Below are positions 1 through 7,581 of a stretch of 50,413 bases of DNA, in pieces. The stretch lies in NCBI GenBank assembly GCA_019247495.1, contig JAFAOU010000143.1, positions 1-50,413 on the forward strand. Direction: 5' to 3'. This stretch comes from Acidobacteriota bacterium (GTDB taxonomy: Bacteria > Acidobacteriota > Thermoanaerobaculia > Gp7-AA8). The notes beneath the pieces are model-generated. The model saw only the letters and a list, made by a program, of their open reading frames with translations, made no database searches and was not told where the DNA came from. The position numbers were made by a program, and so were the translations under genes. Positions within the stretch are counted from its first letter, which is position 1; each line of letters opens with the position of its first letter.

Positions 1-213
1 GCTCCGACTGACGAGCCGCGCACGCTCGATTCGTTCAAGCGCGCCGTCTCGGACTCGATGAAGGGCACGCCGCAGCGCATGCAGATGAACGCGATGCAGG
101 CGAAGGCGAAGCCGCAGAAGTCGATCTGGTCGACGGTGGCCGAGAACCAGCTGCTGGTTATGCTGGCACTGGCCGGTATTGCCCTCGCCGCCTGGCAGCT
201 AATGCGCAAGTAA
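1..213 (+). CDS. C-terminal end of a membrane protein (partial)
   Basis: An open frame runs from the window edge to TAA at 211-213 and gives 70 residues. The first part is hydrophilic, Met/Gln/Lys-rich and probably helical (KRAVSDSMKG, MQMNAMQAKAK). It ends in one hydrophobic segment (LLVMLALAGIALAAW) and a short basic tail (QLMRK), so the protein finishes as a C-terminal membrane anchor. The family cannot be named from this fragment. The EAL gene starts 9 bases downstream on the same strand, so the two may be co-transcribed and functionally linked. Confidence 0.7.
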   Translation, partial: APTDEPRTLDSFKRAVSDSMKGTPQRMQMNAMQAKAKPQKSIWSTVAENQLLVMLALAGIALAAWQLMRK

Positions 214-222
214 GCGGCCCTG

Positions 223-1005
223 ATGGTGAAATCCGCACCGCGTTCCGGCGTGCGCCGCGCGCTCGATCAGGATCAGCTCGTCCTCTTCTATCAGCCGATT
301 CACGAGCTGGAGTCGCGGCGGATCGTCAGCGCCGAGGCGCTGTTGCGGGCGCAACGGCAAACGGGCGAGATCCGCAGCGCGGTGCCGCTGACCCAGGCAG
401 CAGAGGAAGGCCCGGACCTTTTCCGCCTCGACTCCTGGACGATGCATCGCGCCTACGCCGACGCCGCGGTCTGGCAGAAGGATGGCGGCTCGAATGTGCA
501 TCTCAACGTGAACCTCTCGCCGCGCGAGTTTCAGGAGGGGAACTTCCTGCAGCGGCTGCACAAGCTCGTCACGGGCTGCGGCAACGATCTGCACAAGATC
601 AACATCGAGATCACGGAAGTGAGCTACATCGAGCATCCGAAGCAGACGAAGCATGTGCTCGACGAGATGAAAGAGCTCGGCGTACAGCTCTGGCTCGACG
701 ACTTCGGCACCGGACATTCCTCGGTCGAGCACCTTCTTCGTTTTCCGCTCGACGGCTTGAAGGTTCCGGCGACATTCGTCGCGCCACTGTCATCCGATCA
801 GCGCGCGCGGGCGATCACGAAGTCGATGATCGATCTGGCGCACGAGCTGGAAATGAAAGTGATCGCGGAAGGAATCGAGCATCGCGATCAGCTCGAATTT
901 CTGCGCGACATGGGGTGCGACTACATCCAGGGCTTCCTCTTCAGCAAGCCGATGCCGCTCGACGAGTTTCAGGCGGTCTTGCGCAGCGGTTCTTCGGGGC
1001 AGTAA
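223..1005 (+). CDS. Stand-alone EAL-domain protein (possible c-di-GMP phosphodiesterase)
   Basis: A 260-residue protein that is almost entirely one EAL domain, the fold that hydrolyses cyclic di-GMP to pGpG. Expected metal and substrate residues are visible: E38 of AEALLR, N97 of NVNLSP, E129 of EITE, D159/D160 of DDFGTG, K180, E216 of AEGIE and Q236 of IQGF. The usual K-I-D triplet reads K-V-P, so the lysine is kept but the following Asp is lost. No sensor or GGDEF domain is attached. The gene begins 9 bases after the preceding membrane protein. Its 3' end overlaps the convergent acyltransferase by about 35 bases. Catalytic activity is likely but not certain because of the altered motif; it could be a c-di-GMP receptor. 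Confidence 0.88.
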   Translation: MVKSAPRSGVRRALDQDQLVLFYQPIHELESRRIVSAEALLRAQRQTGEIRSAVPLTQAAEEGPDLFRLDSWTMHRAYADAAVWQKDGGSNVHLNVNLSPREFQEGNFLQRLHKLVTGCGNDLHKINIEITEVSYIEHPKQTKHVLDEMKELGVQLWLDDFGTGHSSVEHLLRFPLDGLKVPATFVAPLSSDQRARAITKSMIDLAHELEMKVIAEGIEHRDQLEFLRDMGCDYIQGFLFSKPMPLDEFQAVLRSGSSGQ

Positions 1006-1679
1006 AAATCGCGGCGCCGGTCGAGATCGCGCATCACGTTTTTCTTGAACTGATCGGCGCCGCCGTTGCGCATCATCTCGTCGATGTACGCAGCGATGTC
1101 GACGATCTCCAGCCGCAGCCGGACGGTCTTGAAAATGCGCGGGAACCCGCCGGGGAATTGCACGTGATGCAGTCCGCCGCTGTAGGCGATGAGCATCCTC
1201 CCCTGCTTCATGGCTAGCAGGATGTCGGCGATGCCGCCGCGCACGCTCATCGGATTCCCATGGAGATCGAGCCCGTTCTCACGCTTCATCCGCCCCTCGG
1301 GCAGGATGATGACCATCGAGTGCGGATCGATTTTGTTGAGGAGCTCGAACCAGGTGTGGTCGCGCTCGCGCGTGATGGCCACGACGTGATGCGCGACAAA
1401 CTTGAAGATCATGCCGACCAGCGGACGGCCGGTGGTTTTGTCGGCCGCCGGCACGACGCCATGTGCGGCCAGCCGCCACACGAAACTATTCGGGACGCCG
1501 CCGAGGAAAACGGGTTCGAAGAGGCTGGTGTGATTGAGGAAGGCGACCAGCCGGATGTGCTTCCATGGCTCCGGCGGGACGTCGCCGACCCATCCGAAGT
1601 CGTGGCGATAAAAGAGTTTGCTCACGTACTTCAATGTGAGCAGCGTCGAGAAAACCATCAAGCTCCGCAGCAGCGACAC
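969..1679 (-). CDS. PlsC-like lysophospholipid acyltransferase family protein
   Basis: 236 residues with the glycerolipid acyltransferase signature. Motif I is NHTSLFE, an HX4E version of the usual HX4D. A later PEGRMKREN stretch matches the substrate-binding PEG-R motif. A short hydrophobic N-terminus (SLMVFSTLLTL) suggests peripheral or inner-membrane association. Family members move an acyl chain from acyl-ACP or acyl-CoA to a lysolipid. The Asp-to-Glu change could alter substrate or activity, so 1-acylglycerol-3-phosphate acyltransferase is only one option. The gene is convergent with, and overlaps, the EAL gene. It may be read after the DUF72 and GGDEF/EAL genes on the same strand (gap of about 45 bases). 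Confidence 0.75.
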   Translation of the reverse strand: MSLLRSLMVFSTLLTLKYVSKLFYRHDFGWVGDVPPEPWKHIRLVAFLNHTSLFEPVFLGGVPNSFVWRLAAHGVVPAADKTTGRPLVGMIFKFVAHHVVAITRERDHTWFELLNKIDPHSMVIILPEGRMKRENGLDLHGNPMSVRGGIADILLAMKQGRMLIAYSGGLHHVQFPGGFPRIFKTVRLRLEIVDIAAYIDEMMRNGGADQFKKNVMRDLDRRRDFYCPEEPLRKTA

Positions 1680-1724
1680 GGCTGCGAAGGTTAGCGATGG
1701 TGCGCCGCGCCGTCAACGAACCCG

Positions 1725-2429
1725 TTAACGAAGCAACCCTCGGAACTGCACGGCGAAGCGCGGCCCTTTGCCTTCGTCCTCGTGCTTGAAAAAGACGTAG
1801 GCGTCGTCCCACGCCTGCCGCTGCACACGTTCGGCCCACGCTTCCAGCTCGCCCGCGCTGTACTCAGTGCGTCGCAGCCGCATGTAGCCCCACGACGCGG
1901 TCGGCACGAGGAGCGATTCGACGTCGGTGACCTCGTCGGTGTCGGCGGCGCAGAGCGCGATGTCGCGCTGGCGCAGGATGGCGTAGACCTCGTCGTCGAA
2001 CCAGGAGGCGTGGCGAAACTCGAAGGCGACTCTTCCCTGCTCCGGCAGCTCGGCGACAAATTCATGCAATCGCGGCGCGTCCTTTTTCAGATAGGGCGGA
2101 AGCTGAAAAAGAATCGGACCTTGCTTCGTACCGAGCGTCGCAGCAGCCTCGAAGAGGTAGCGGACGTCGGCGGATGCATCCGCGAGTTTTTTCTGATGCG
2201 TAATCCGTTGCGGCGCTTTGAGCACGAACGTGAATCCGTCCGGAACCTGCTCGCCCCACTTCGCGACCATCTTCGCGTCCGGCATCCGATAGAAGGTGTT
2301 GTTGATCTCGACGGAGTCGAAGCGCTCGCCGTAAAACGGCAGCATCTTCGCGGCCGGGAGATCGTCGGGATAAAACGTTCCCTTCCATTCTTTGTAGCTG
2401 TAGCCGCTGGTGCCGACGCGGATGCGCAT
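1725..2429 (-). CDS. DUF72 (YecE-like) family protein
   Basis: 234 residues starting MRIRVGTSGYSYKEWKG, the hallmark N-terminus of DUF72. Other family features are the SVEINNTFYRMP segment, FTFVLKAPQ, the GPILFQLPP segment and a C-terminal FFKHEDEGKGP segment (family form NNH..G.AP). DUF72 proteins adopt a TIM-barrel-like fold, and their biochemical role is not established. It lies between the acyltransferase and the large c-di-GMP protein on the minus strand, with only 26 bases to the latter, so it may be in one transcript. Nothing else in the context points to a role. Confidence 0.9.
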   Translation of the reverse strand: MRIRVGTSGYSYKEWKGTFYPDDLPAAKMLPFYGERFDSVEINNTFYRMPDAKMVAKWGEQVPDGFTFVLKAPQRITHQKKLADASADVRYLFEAAATLGTKQGPILFQLPPYLKKDAPRLHEFVAELPEQGRVAFEFRHASWFDDEVYAILRQRDIALCAADTDEVTDVESLLVPTASWGYMRLRRTEYSAGELEAWAERVQRQAWDDAYVFFKHEDEGKGPRFAVQFRGLLR

Positions 2430-2455
2430 GAGGTGATTATGAAGGATGCGATTTG

Positions 2456-4249
2456 CTACATCCTCTTTAGACCCCAGGAGTTTTCGGTCAGCCAGGTCAT
2501 CAGCGCGGCGGCGGGGACGGCGTGGCTGATGTAGTAGCCCTGCGCGAGATCACACCCCATCTCTTCGAGTCGCCGCAACGTCTCGGCATCCTCGACGCCC
2601 TCGGCGCAAACCTGCTTGCCGAGGTTGTGCGCGAGGTCGATGACGGTGCGGACGATGGCGGCGTCGGCGTCGCTGGTGAGCATTCCCAACACGAAGGCCT
2701 TATCGATCTTGATCTCGTCGATCGGCAGCTGGCGGAGATGCGTGAGCGACGAATAGCCGGTGCCGAAATCGTCGACCGACAGCCGCACGCCCATCGATTG
2801 CAGCATCGACATGATGGCCAGCGCGTGGGCCGGGTCGGCCATGATGCTGCTCTCCGTGATCTCGATCTTGAGGAAGCGCGGGTCGATGTTCCACTTGTCG
2901 AGCAGCGACTGCACTTTCGACGGCAGTGTCTCCTCGAGCAGACTTTTCGCGGAGACGTTGACCGCGACGTGGATCGGCGCGCCGGCATCCTGCCATTCGC
3001 GGCATTGCTGAAGTGCCTTGTCGAGAATCCAGTCGGTCATCGGTTTAATGAGGCCTGTCCGTTCCGCGATCGGGACGAAGCTGACCGGCATGAGCAGACC
3101 GCGACGCGGATGGTTCCAGCGGATCAGCACCTCGACGCGCGTGACCAGGCCGCTGTGGAGATGGCGCTTCGGCTGGTAGTAAAGCTCGAACTCATTGCGC
3201 TCGATGGCGGTGCGCATTTCGACCACGAGCGAGAGTTGATCGGGCACGCGCGACTCCGGCTCGTCGCGCTCGTGAAACGTGAAGCCGGCATTGGACTGCT
3301 TGGTCGCGTACATGGCCACATCGGCGCGGCGCATGAGCGTGCGCGCGTCGCTGCCGTGCTGTGGATAGAGCGCGATGCCGATCGACGCGCCGACCTCCAA
3401 CACCTGCCCTTCCACGACGAACGGCTGCTGCAGCGAATTGAGAATGCGCCGCGCGGTCATGGCGACGGCATTCGGATCGATCGCGGAGGTCAGCACGATC
3501 GCGAATTCGTCGCCGCCGAGGCGGGCCACGGTGTCATCGACGTGCAGTTGATTGCGCAGGCGGAAGGCGACCTGCTTGAGGAGCACATCGCCAAAGTGGT
3601 GACCGAAGGTGTCGTTGACCTCTTTGAAGCGATCGAGATCCATCAGCAGCAGCGCGATCAACCGTCCGTCGCTGCGCGCCGCTTCGAGCGCCTCGGCAAG
3701 GCGATCGAACAGCATCATCCGATTCGGAAGATCGGTCAGGCCGTCGTGCATGGCCTGATGCTTCAGCGCGACGATCTCGTTGCGGCTGTCGGTGACGTCG
3801 CGCAGAAACGCGACCCAATGCGTCAGCTGGCCGCCGTCCTCGACCGGTACGAGCTGCATGTCGAGCTCGAACTCCTGCCCATCCTTCCTCTGCGCGGTGG
3901 CCTCGGCTGCAAAGGCCTGACGCGCGAAGACGTGCTGCAGCAGCGAGTGAAAGATAGCCTGATGCCGCTCGACGATGCCGAACGCTACCGGCGTCTCGCC
4001 GATGATCTCTTCGCGCGGCCGTCCGTATATCGCGCAGAACCCGTCGTTGACGAATGCGATGCGCGGTCCGAGCGCCTCGACGGCGGGCGTCATGATGGCG
4101 ATCCCCTGCCCCGCCACGCGGACCGCGCTGCCGAGAACGCGCAGCTGGTCGCTCTCGAACCGCTGTTCGGTAAGTCTCCGCAGCAGCTTCGCTTCCTCGA
4201 CCGACGTGGTCGTCCAGTCGGTGCGGAGCGAGGTGACGTCTTCAGACAT
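2456..4249 (-). CDS. PAS-GGDEF-EAL protein (c-di-GMP turnover)
   Basis: 597 residues, cytoplasmic by appearance (no membrane segment). A PAS-like domain (about 40-155, ending in the typical FLRDVTDSR linker) is followed by a GGDEF domain with an intact GGDEF near residue 247 and the DLDRFKEVNDTFGH motif. An EAL domain (about 345-590) reads EVL at the signature but keeps NVSAKS, EITESS, DDFGTGYSS, IKIDKAF, CAEGVE and AQGYY. Both synthesis from GTP and hydrolysis of c-di-GMP are therefore possible, with the PAS input probably setting the balance. Together with the EAL-only gene at 223 this gives two c-di-GMP genes within 4 kb. The start ATG at 4247-4249 lies just outside the inverted repeat at 4321-4473. 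Confidence 0.95.
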   Translation of the reverse strand: MSEDVTSLRTDWTTTSVEEAKLLRRLTEQRFESDQLRVLGSAVRVAGQGIAIMTPAVEALGPRIAFVNDGFCAIYGRPREEIIGETPVAFGIVERHQAIFHSLLQHVFARQAFAAEATAQRKDGQEFELDMQLVPVEDGGQLTHWVAFLRDVTDSRNEIVALKHQAMHDGLTDLPNRMMLFDRLAEALEAARSDGRLIALLLMDLDRFKEVNDTFGHHFGDVLLKQVAFRLRNQLHVDDTVARLGGDEFAIVLTSAIDPNAVAMTARRILNSLQQPFVVEGQVLEVGASIGIALYPQHGSDARTLMRRADVAMYATKQSNAGFTFHERDEPESRVPDQLSLVVEMRTAIERNEFELYYQPKRHLHSGLVTRVEVLIRWNHPRRGLLMPVSFVPIAERTGLIKPMTDWILDKALQQCREWQDAGAPIHVAVNVSAKSLLEETLPSKVQSLLDKWNIDPRFLKIEITESSIMADPAHALAIMSMLQSMGVRLSVDDFGTGYSSLTHLRQLPIDEIKIDKAFVLGMLTSDADAAIVRTVIDLAHNLGKQVCAEGVEDAETLRRLEEMGCDLAQGYYISHAVPAAALMTWLTENSWGLKRM

Positions 4250-4320
4250 ACGTAAGGGAGGGGAATTCTAACCGCAGAGTTGAGACGTGGACGCTTCGGC
4301 CGATGATAGCGCGACAGTGT

Positions 4321-4473
4321 AGTGCGGGCGTCCTCGCCTGCATCCGGCGGGCGTCTCGCCCGACGGCGGTTTCTATGAATGCTCGGCAAACTTGAACGTG
4401 CACTCGTCCTTAGCTTGCACAGAAACCACCGCCGGGCGAGGACGCCCGGCGGATGCAGGCGAGACGCCGCACT
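4321..4473. repeat. Long imperfect inverted repeat (about 53-base arms)
   Basis: The left arm 4321-4374 and right arm 4421-4473 are near-exact reverse complements with a handful of mismatches, around a 46-base spacer. Each arm itself contains small GC-rich hairpins of the GGGCGTCTCGCCC and GGGCGAGGACGCCC kind. It occupies most of the interval between the start of the GGDEF/EAL gene and the stop of the lipoprotein gene, so it could form a very stable transcript hairpin. It looks like a two-unit repetitive extragenic palindrome. No coding potential is evident here. Confidence 0.8.
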
Positions 4474-4479
4474 CCTGTG

Positions 4480-5673
4480 CTACTTCCGCGAAAACTCCAC
4501 GCTGCCGGCGTACTTGACAGGATCGAGGAGCGCTTTCGCGTCAGATTTATTTTTCAGGTATGCGTCCCAGAACATCAGCGAGATCGAACGGATCGAGCCG
4601 AACGTACCGCGGTCGCTGACCATGCCGCCTCGGTTGCTGGTGTCCTGCGGTACGCCGTTCAGGACTTGCCCCGTGCGTGGATCGATCATCGGGTTGTCGC
4701 GCGTCCGGTCGGGCTGCTGTTGATCGCCGAGGCCCGAGGCCAGGCCGGTGAAAGTCATGTGGCCGGCGTTGCGGATCAGGACGAAGTACTTGTCGCCAGC
4801 CGGCGAATTCTCGTACGCGGTGCGGCGCCAGTCGGGACTCTCCGTCTCGTTCGCGCCGTAGTCGCGCGTGCCGGTCATAAACATCGCCGGCACATGTACG
4901 TCGCGCCACGATTCCGCAGTCAGGCCGCGATTTGCCGCCACTCCCTGCGGCGACATCGCCACGATCGCTTTGACGCGAGGATCGCCGCCCGACACAGGCG
5001 GATTGCTGAACGTCTTCGCGCCGCCGACGAGCACGGCCGTGAACGCGCCGTACGAATGGCCGCCGACGCCGATGTTCGCGTGGTCCATCTTGCCGGCCAA
5101 CTCGGGGTAAGTCTTTTCAAGATCGTTGAGCGAATCGAGGATGACGGTGATGTCGCGGACGCGGTCGCGCCACTGCGGCTCACGCTCCTTGTCCCAGATC
5201 GCCTCGGCGAGATTCGGCCGGTTGCGCGCGGCGGTGTCCGGCTTCGGCTTGGTGCGGTCGCGATGACCCGGCCGTGAATCCTGCGGCTTCATCTGCAACA
5301 GGTCGTTCATCGTGTCGCGCAGCGCGCCTGAGTCGGCGTGCATCGGCCGGATGCAAACGTAGCCGTAGCTCGTCCAGTACGAGATCAGCGCCTCGTACGT
5401 ATGGCTCGATCCGCCGTAGCCGGGCGAAAAAATGATGATCGGAAAGGGGCCGGTGCCGCGCGTCGGATACTCGATCGAAACCTCGACATCTTTGTTGCGC
5501 GTCGCGTCGCGCAACAACGCCGAGGGGATGACGCCCACGGGCGAGGAGCCCATGTCGAATGCGTATGACGGCGCATAGGACGCCGGCTGCGGCGCGGGCT
5601 GCGTCTTCTGCTGCGGCGATGACGAGCATCCAGCCGCGGCGACGATTGCAAGTGCGAGAGCGATTCGTTTCAT
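4480..5673 (-). CDS. Exported lipoprotein alpha/beta-hydrolase (dienelactone hydrolase / PAF-acetylhydrolase-like)
   Basis: With the start at 5673 (MKRIALALAIVAAAGCSSS) the protein has 397 residues and a clean lipoprotein signal with lipobox AAGC. A further in-frame start 18 bases upstream would spoil the signal. A Pro/Gln-rich linker leads to an alpha/beta-hydrolase core with the PIIIFSPGYGG oxyanion-type segment, the nucleophile elbow GGHSYGA near residue 205 and a later NAGHMTF that could hold the catalytic His. Substrate is unknown. The annotation 'acetylhydrolase' is only the nearest structural family. It is anchored in a membrane, most likely facing the periplasm. The stop lies directly beside the inverted repeat. 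Confidence 0.8.
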   Translation of the reverse strand: MKRIALALAIVAAAGCSSSPQQKTQPAPQPASYAPSYAFDMGSSPVGVIPSALLRDATRNKDVEVSIEYPTRGTGPFPIIIFSPGYGGSSHTYEALISYWTSYGYVCIRPMHADSGALRDTMNDLLQMKPQDSRPGHRDRTKPKPDTAARNRPNLAEAIWDKEREPQWRDRVRDITVILDSLNDLEKTYPELAGKMDHANIGVGGHSYGAFTAVLVGGAKTFSNPPVSGGDPRVKAIVAMSPQGVAANRGLTAESWRDVHVPAMFMTGTRDYGANETESPDWRRTAYENSPAGDKYFVLIRNAGHMTFTGLASGLGDQQQPDRTRDNPMIDPRTGQVLNGVPQDTSNRGGMVSDRGTFGSIRSISLMFWDAYLKNKSDAKALLDPVKYAGSVEFSRK

Positions 5674-5750
5674 GACGACATTTGAATGCAAAAACGGGAT
5701 ACAGGATTTCTGGGAGGGGCGAATCGGGCTCTTCGTTGCGAGGAAGTCAC

Positions 5751-5812
5751 TTCACCACAGAGGCACAGAGAGCACAGAGGTTGGCTCTTTCTGTGTCTCT
5801 GTGGTTCAAAGC
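5751..5812. repeat. Palindromic element, family A (copy 1)
   Basis: Arms of CACAGAG-type units face their reverse complement (TTCACCACAG... against ...TCTGTGGTT). The element lies in the gap upstream of the lipoprotein gene and reaches into the 3' end of the response-regulator gene, whose TGA stop (5806-5808 on the minus strand) is within the arm. Copies 2 and 3 of the same family are at 7514 and 12772. Confidence 0.8.
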
Positions 5813-6408
5813 CATCCTTTTTCTCGCGCGACCCGCGCAGCTTCGACGCGGTTCTGCGCGCCGAGCTTGCTGATCGCCTCGGAAAGATAGTTGCGCACGG
5901 TCCCTTCGGACAAATGCAGCGACTCGGCGATTTCGCCTGTGGCCTGACCTTCGCCTGCCAGCCGCAGCACTTGCCGCTCGCGGTCCGTCAACGGATCGGG
6001 CTCGCTCCACGCCTCTGTGGCCAGCTCCGGATCGACGGCACGGCCGCCTGCATGCACGCGCCGGATCGCATTCGCAAGCTGTTCTGCCGGTGAATCCTTG
6101 AGCAGATATCCCGACGCTCCTGCTTCGAGAGCACGGCGAAGATAGCCGCCGCGGGCGAACGTCGTCAGGATCACCACGCGCGTCGGCAAGTGCTCATCGC
6201 GAACGAGTTGCGCGACCTCGAGACCGGTCTTCGACGGCATCTCGATGTCGGTCAGCAGGACATCGGGGCGATGCGTGCGAACGAGATCGAGCGCCTCGTC
6301 ACCGCTGCGGGCGCGCGCCACGACTTCGATGTCGGATTCGATTTCCAGCAGCGCGGAGAGCGCGCCGAGAACCATGGCCTGATCCTCGGCGATGACGACG
6401 CGAATCAT
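5806..6408 (-). CDS. NarL/DesR-type response regulator
   Basis: The start at 6408 gives 200 residues opening MIRVVIAEDQAMV; the longer upstream frame has no family resemblance. The receiver domain carries acidic residues E8/D9, the phospho-acceptor D54 (LLTDIEMP) and the conserved Lys in YLLKDS. The C-terminal LuxR/GerE helix-turn-helix has LTDRERQVL and LSEGTVRNYLSEAISKL. It should bind DNA as a dimer once phosphorylated by the kinase whose stop codon overlaps its start (ATGA, 6405-6408). The closest familiar pair is DesK/DesR, which controls membrane-lipid desaturation in response to fluidity. Whether this pair does so is unknown. Confidence 0.92.
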   Translation of the reverse strand: MIRVVIAEDQAMVLGALSALLEIESDIEVVARARSGDEALDLVRTHRPDVLLTDIEMPSKTGLEVAQLVRDEHLPTRVVILTTFARGGYLRRALEAGASGYLLKDSPAEQLANAIRRVHAGGRAVDPELATEAWSEPDPLTDRERQVLRLAGEGQATGEIAESLHLSEGTVRNYLSEAISKLGAQNRVEAARVAREKGWL

Positions 6409-7505
6409 GCCGAGCGCTCGATTGCGCTGACCGATTGCAGGCCACCGGCGAGCGGCAGCGTGACGGTGAGCGTCGTGCCGTGCGAGCCATCGCGCGCCAC
6501 GGAGCCGCCGAGGGCCGTGATGCGTTCGCGCATGCCGGATATGCCGGCTCCGTCTTCGCGTCCGCCGCCTCGCCCGTCGTCGGAAACCGTGAGTCGGATG
6601 TCGTCGGCGACGCGATGAAGTGCGATCGTGCAATGTGAGGCGTCCGAATGGCGGACCACGTTCGTCACCGCTTCGCGCAAAGCCAGCGCCAGGATCGCTT
6701 CCTGCCCGGCCGCCAGCGGCACCGGCTCGAACTCCGCCGTCAGCTCGATCGACGCCGCGCGCAACATCGCCGTCGCGCCATCGAGCTCATGCTGCAATCC
6801 CGCACGATATCCGCGCACGGCCTGCCGCACCTCCGACAATGCTTCGCGCGAGATCCGTTCGACGTCGCGGATCTCATCGCGAGCGCGTTGCGGATAGCGA
6901 TCCGCCAGCTTCGAGGCCAGCTCCGACTTCAGGATGATCAGCGAAAGGGTGTGGCCGAGGACGTCGTGGAGATCGCGGGCGATCCGTTCGCGCTCGGCGA
7001 CCTTCGCCAGATGCTCGATTTCCTCCTGCGCCATTGCCAGACGCCTGTTGGCCTGGCCGACTTGTGCGAAATGCGCGTTCACCGCGCCGATGACGACCGT
7101 GAAGAACGCCGCCCACCACCAGAGCAGCGGACTCAGTCCGATCACCAGCACATCCACCAGCAGCACGAGAAGGACGAGGCCGATGATGGAGAAGGCCTTG
7201 CGCACGCCGCCGGTGTTTCCGGCGAACGACGCCGCGAAAATGAAGAACGCGCCCGCACCGTAGTTGACCGGCATGAACGCGACGCCGAGGGCGGTGATGG
7301 GGGCGATGATCCAGAGCAGGCGACGGCCGCGGATGCGATAGCCGGCCAGGTAAATGACGGTGAATACCGCGGTGGCAAACCATGTCAGCGCGATCTGCCC
7401 CGCGCTCGCATGCGCCACGACCGGATAGCCGGCGAACGGCACGATGTAGATCAGCCAGATGTACTTGGTCCAGCCGGCGTAATCGCGTTCGGGGGTCATG
7501 GTCAT
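6405..7505 (-). CDS. DesK-like sensor histidine kinase
   Basis: 366 residues. The first 145 form four to six hydrophobic membrane segments without a large extracytoplasmic domain, as in DesK. A short coiled coil (QANRRLAMAQEEIEHLAKVAE) leads to a HisKA_3 dimerisation domain with the phosphorylatable His at 180 in RDLHDVLGH. The HATPase domain shows REAVTNVVRHS (N box), SDDGRGGG (G1) and GISGMRERI. It overlaps the response regulator by 4 bases, so translation is probably coupled. The signal is presumably a membrane or redox property because no soluble sensor domain is present. Family-A repeat copy 2 lies just upstream of its start. Confidence 0.92.
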   Translation of the reverse strand: MTMTPERDYAGWTKYIWLIYIVPFAGYPVVAHASAGQIALTWFATAVFTVIYLAGYRIRGRRLLWIIAPITALGVAFMPVNYGAGAFFIFAASFAGNTGGVRKAFSIIGLVLLVLLVDVLVIGLSPLLWWWAAFFTVVIGAVNAHFAQVGQANRRLAMAQEEIEHLAKVAERERIARDLHDVLGHTLSLIILKSELASKLADRYPQRARDEIRDVERISREALSEVRQAVRGYRAGLQHELDGATAMLRAASIELTAEFEPVPLAAGQEAILALALREAVTNVVRHSDASHCTIALHRVADDIRLTVSDDGRGGGREDGAGISGMRERITALGGSVARDGSHGTTLTVTLPLAGGLQSVSAIERSA

Positions 7506-7513
7506 AGTCTATT

Positions 7514-7577
7514 GTTTTCACCACAGAGACTCAGAGGCCACAGACCGTGATCTCTGTGTCTCTGTGGTTGAAAGCCT
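7514..7577. repeat. Palindromic element, family A (copy 2)
   Basis: CACAGAGA-type units on the left and their reverse complement on the right (…TCTCTGTGTCTCTGTGG…) form a palindrome of about 62 bases. It fills the 76-base space between the start of the histidine kinase gene and the stop of the amidohydrolase gene. Sequence identity with copies 1 and 3 is high in the arms and low in the centre. Confidence 0.8.
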
Positions 7578-7581
7578 TGAG

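Noticed and set aside
2522..4255. 577-codon plus-strand frame opposite the GGDEF/EAL gene
   Set aside because: High-GC antisense shadow; the minus-strand frame has intact catalytic motifs.
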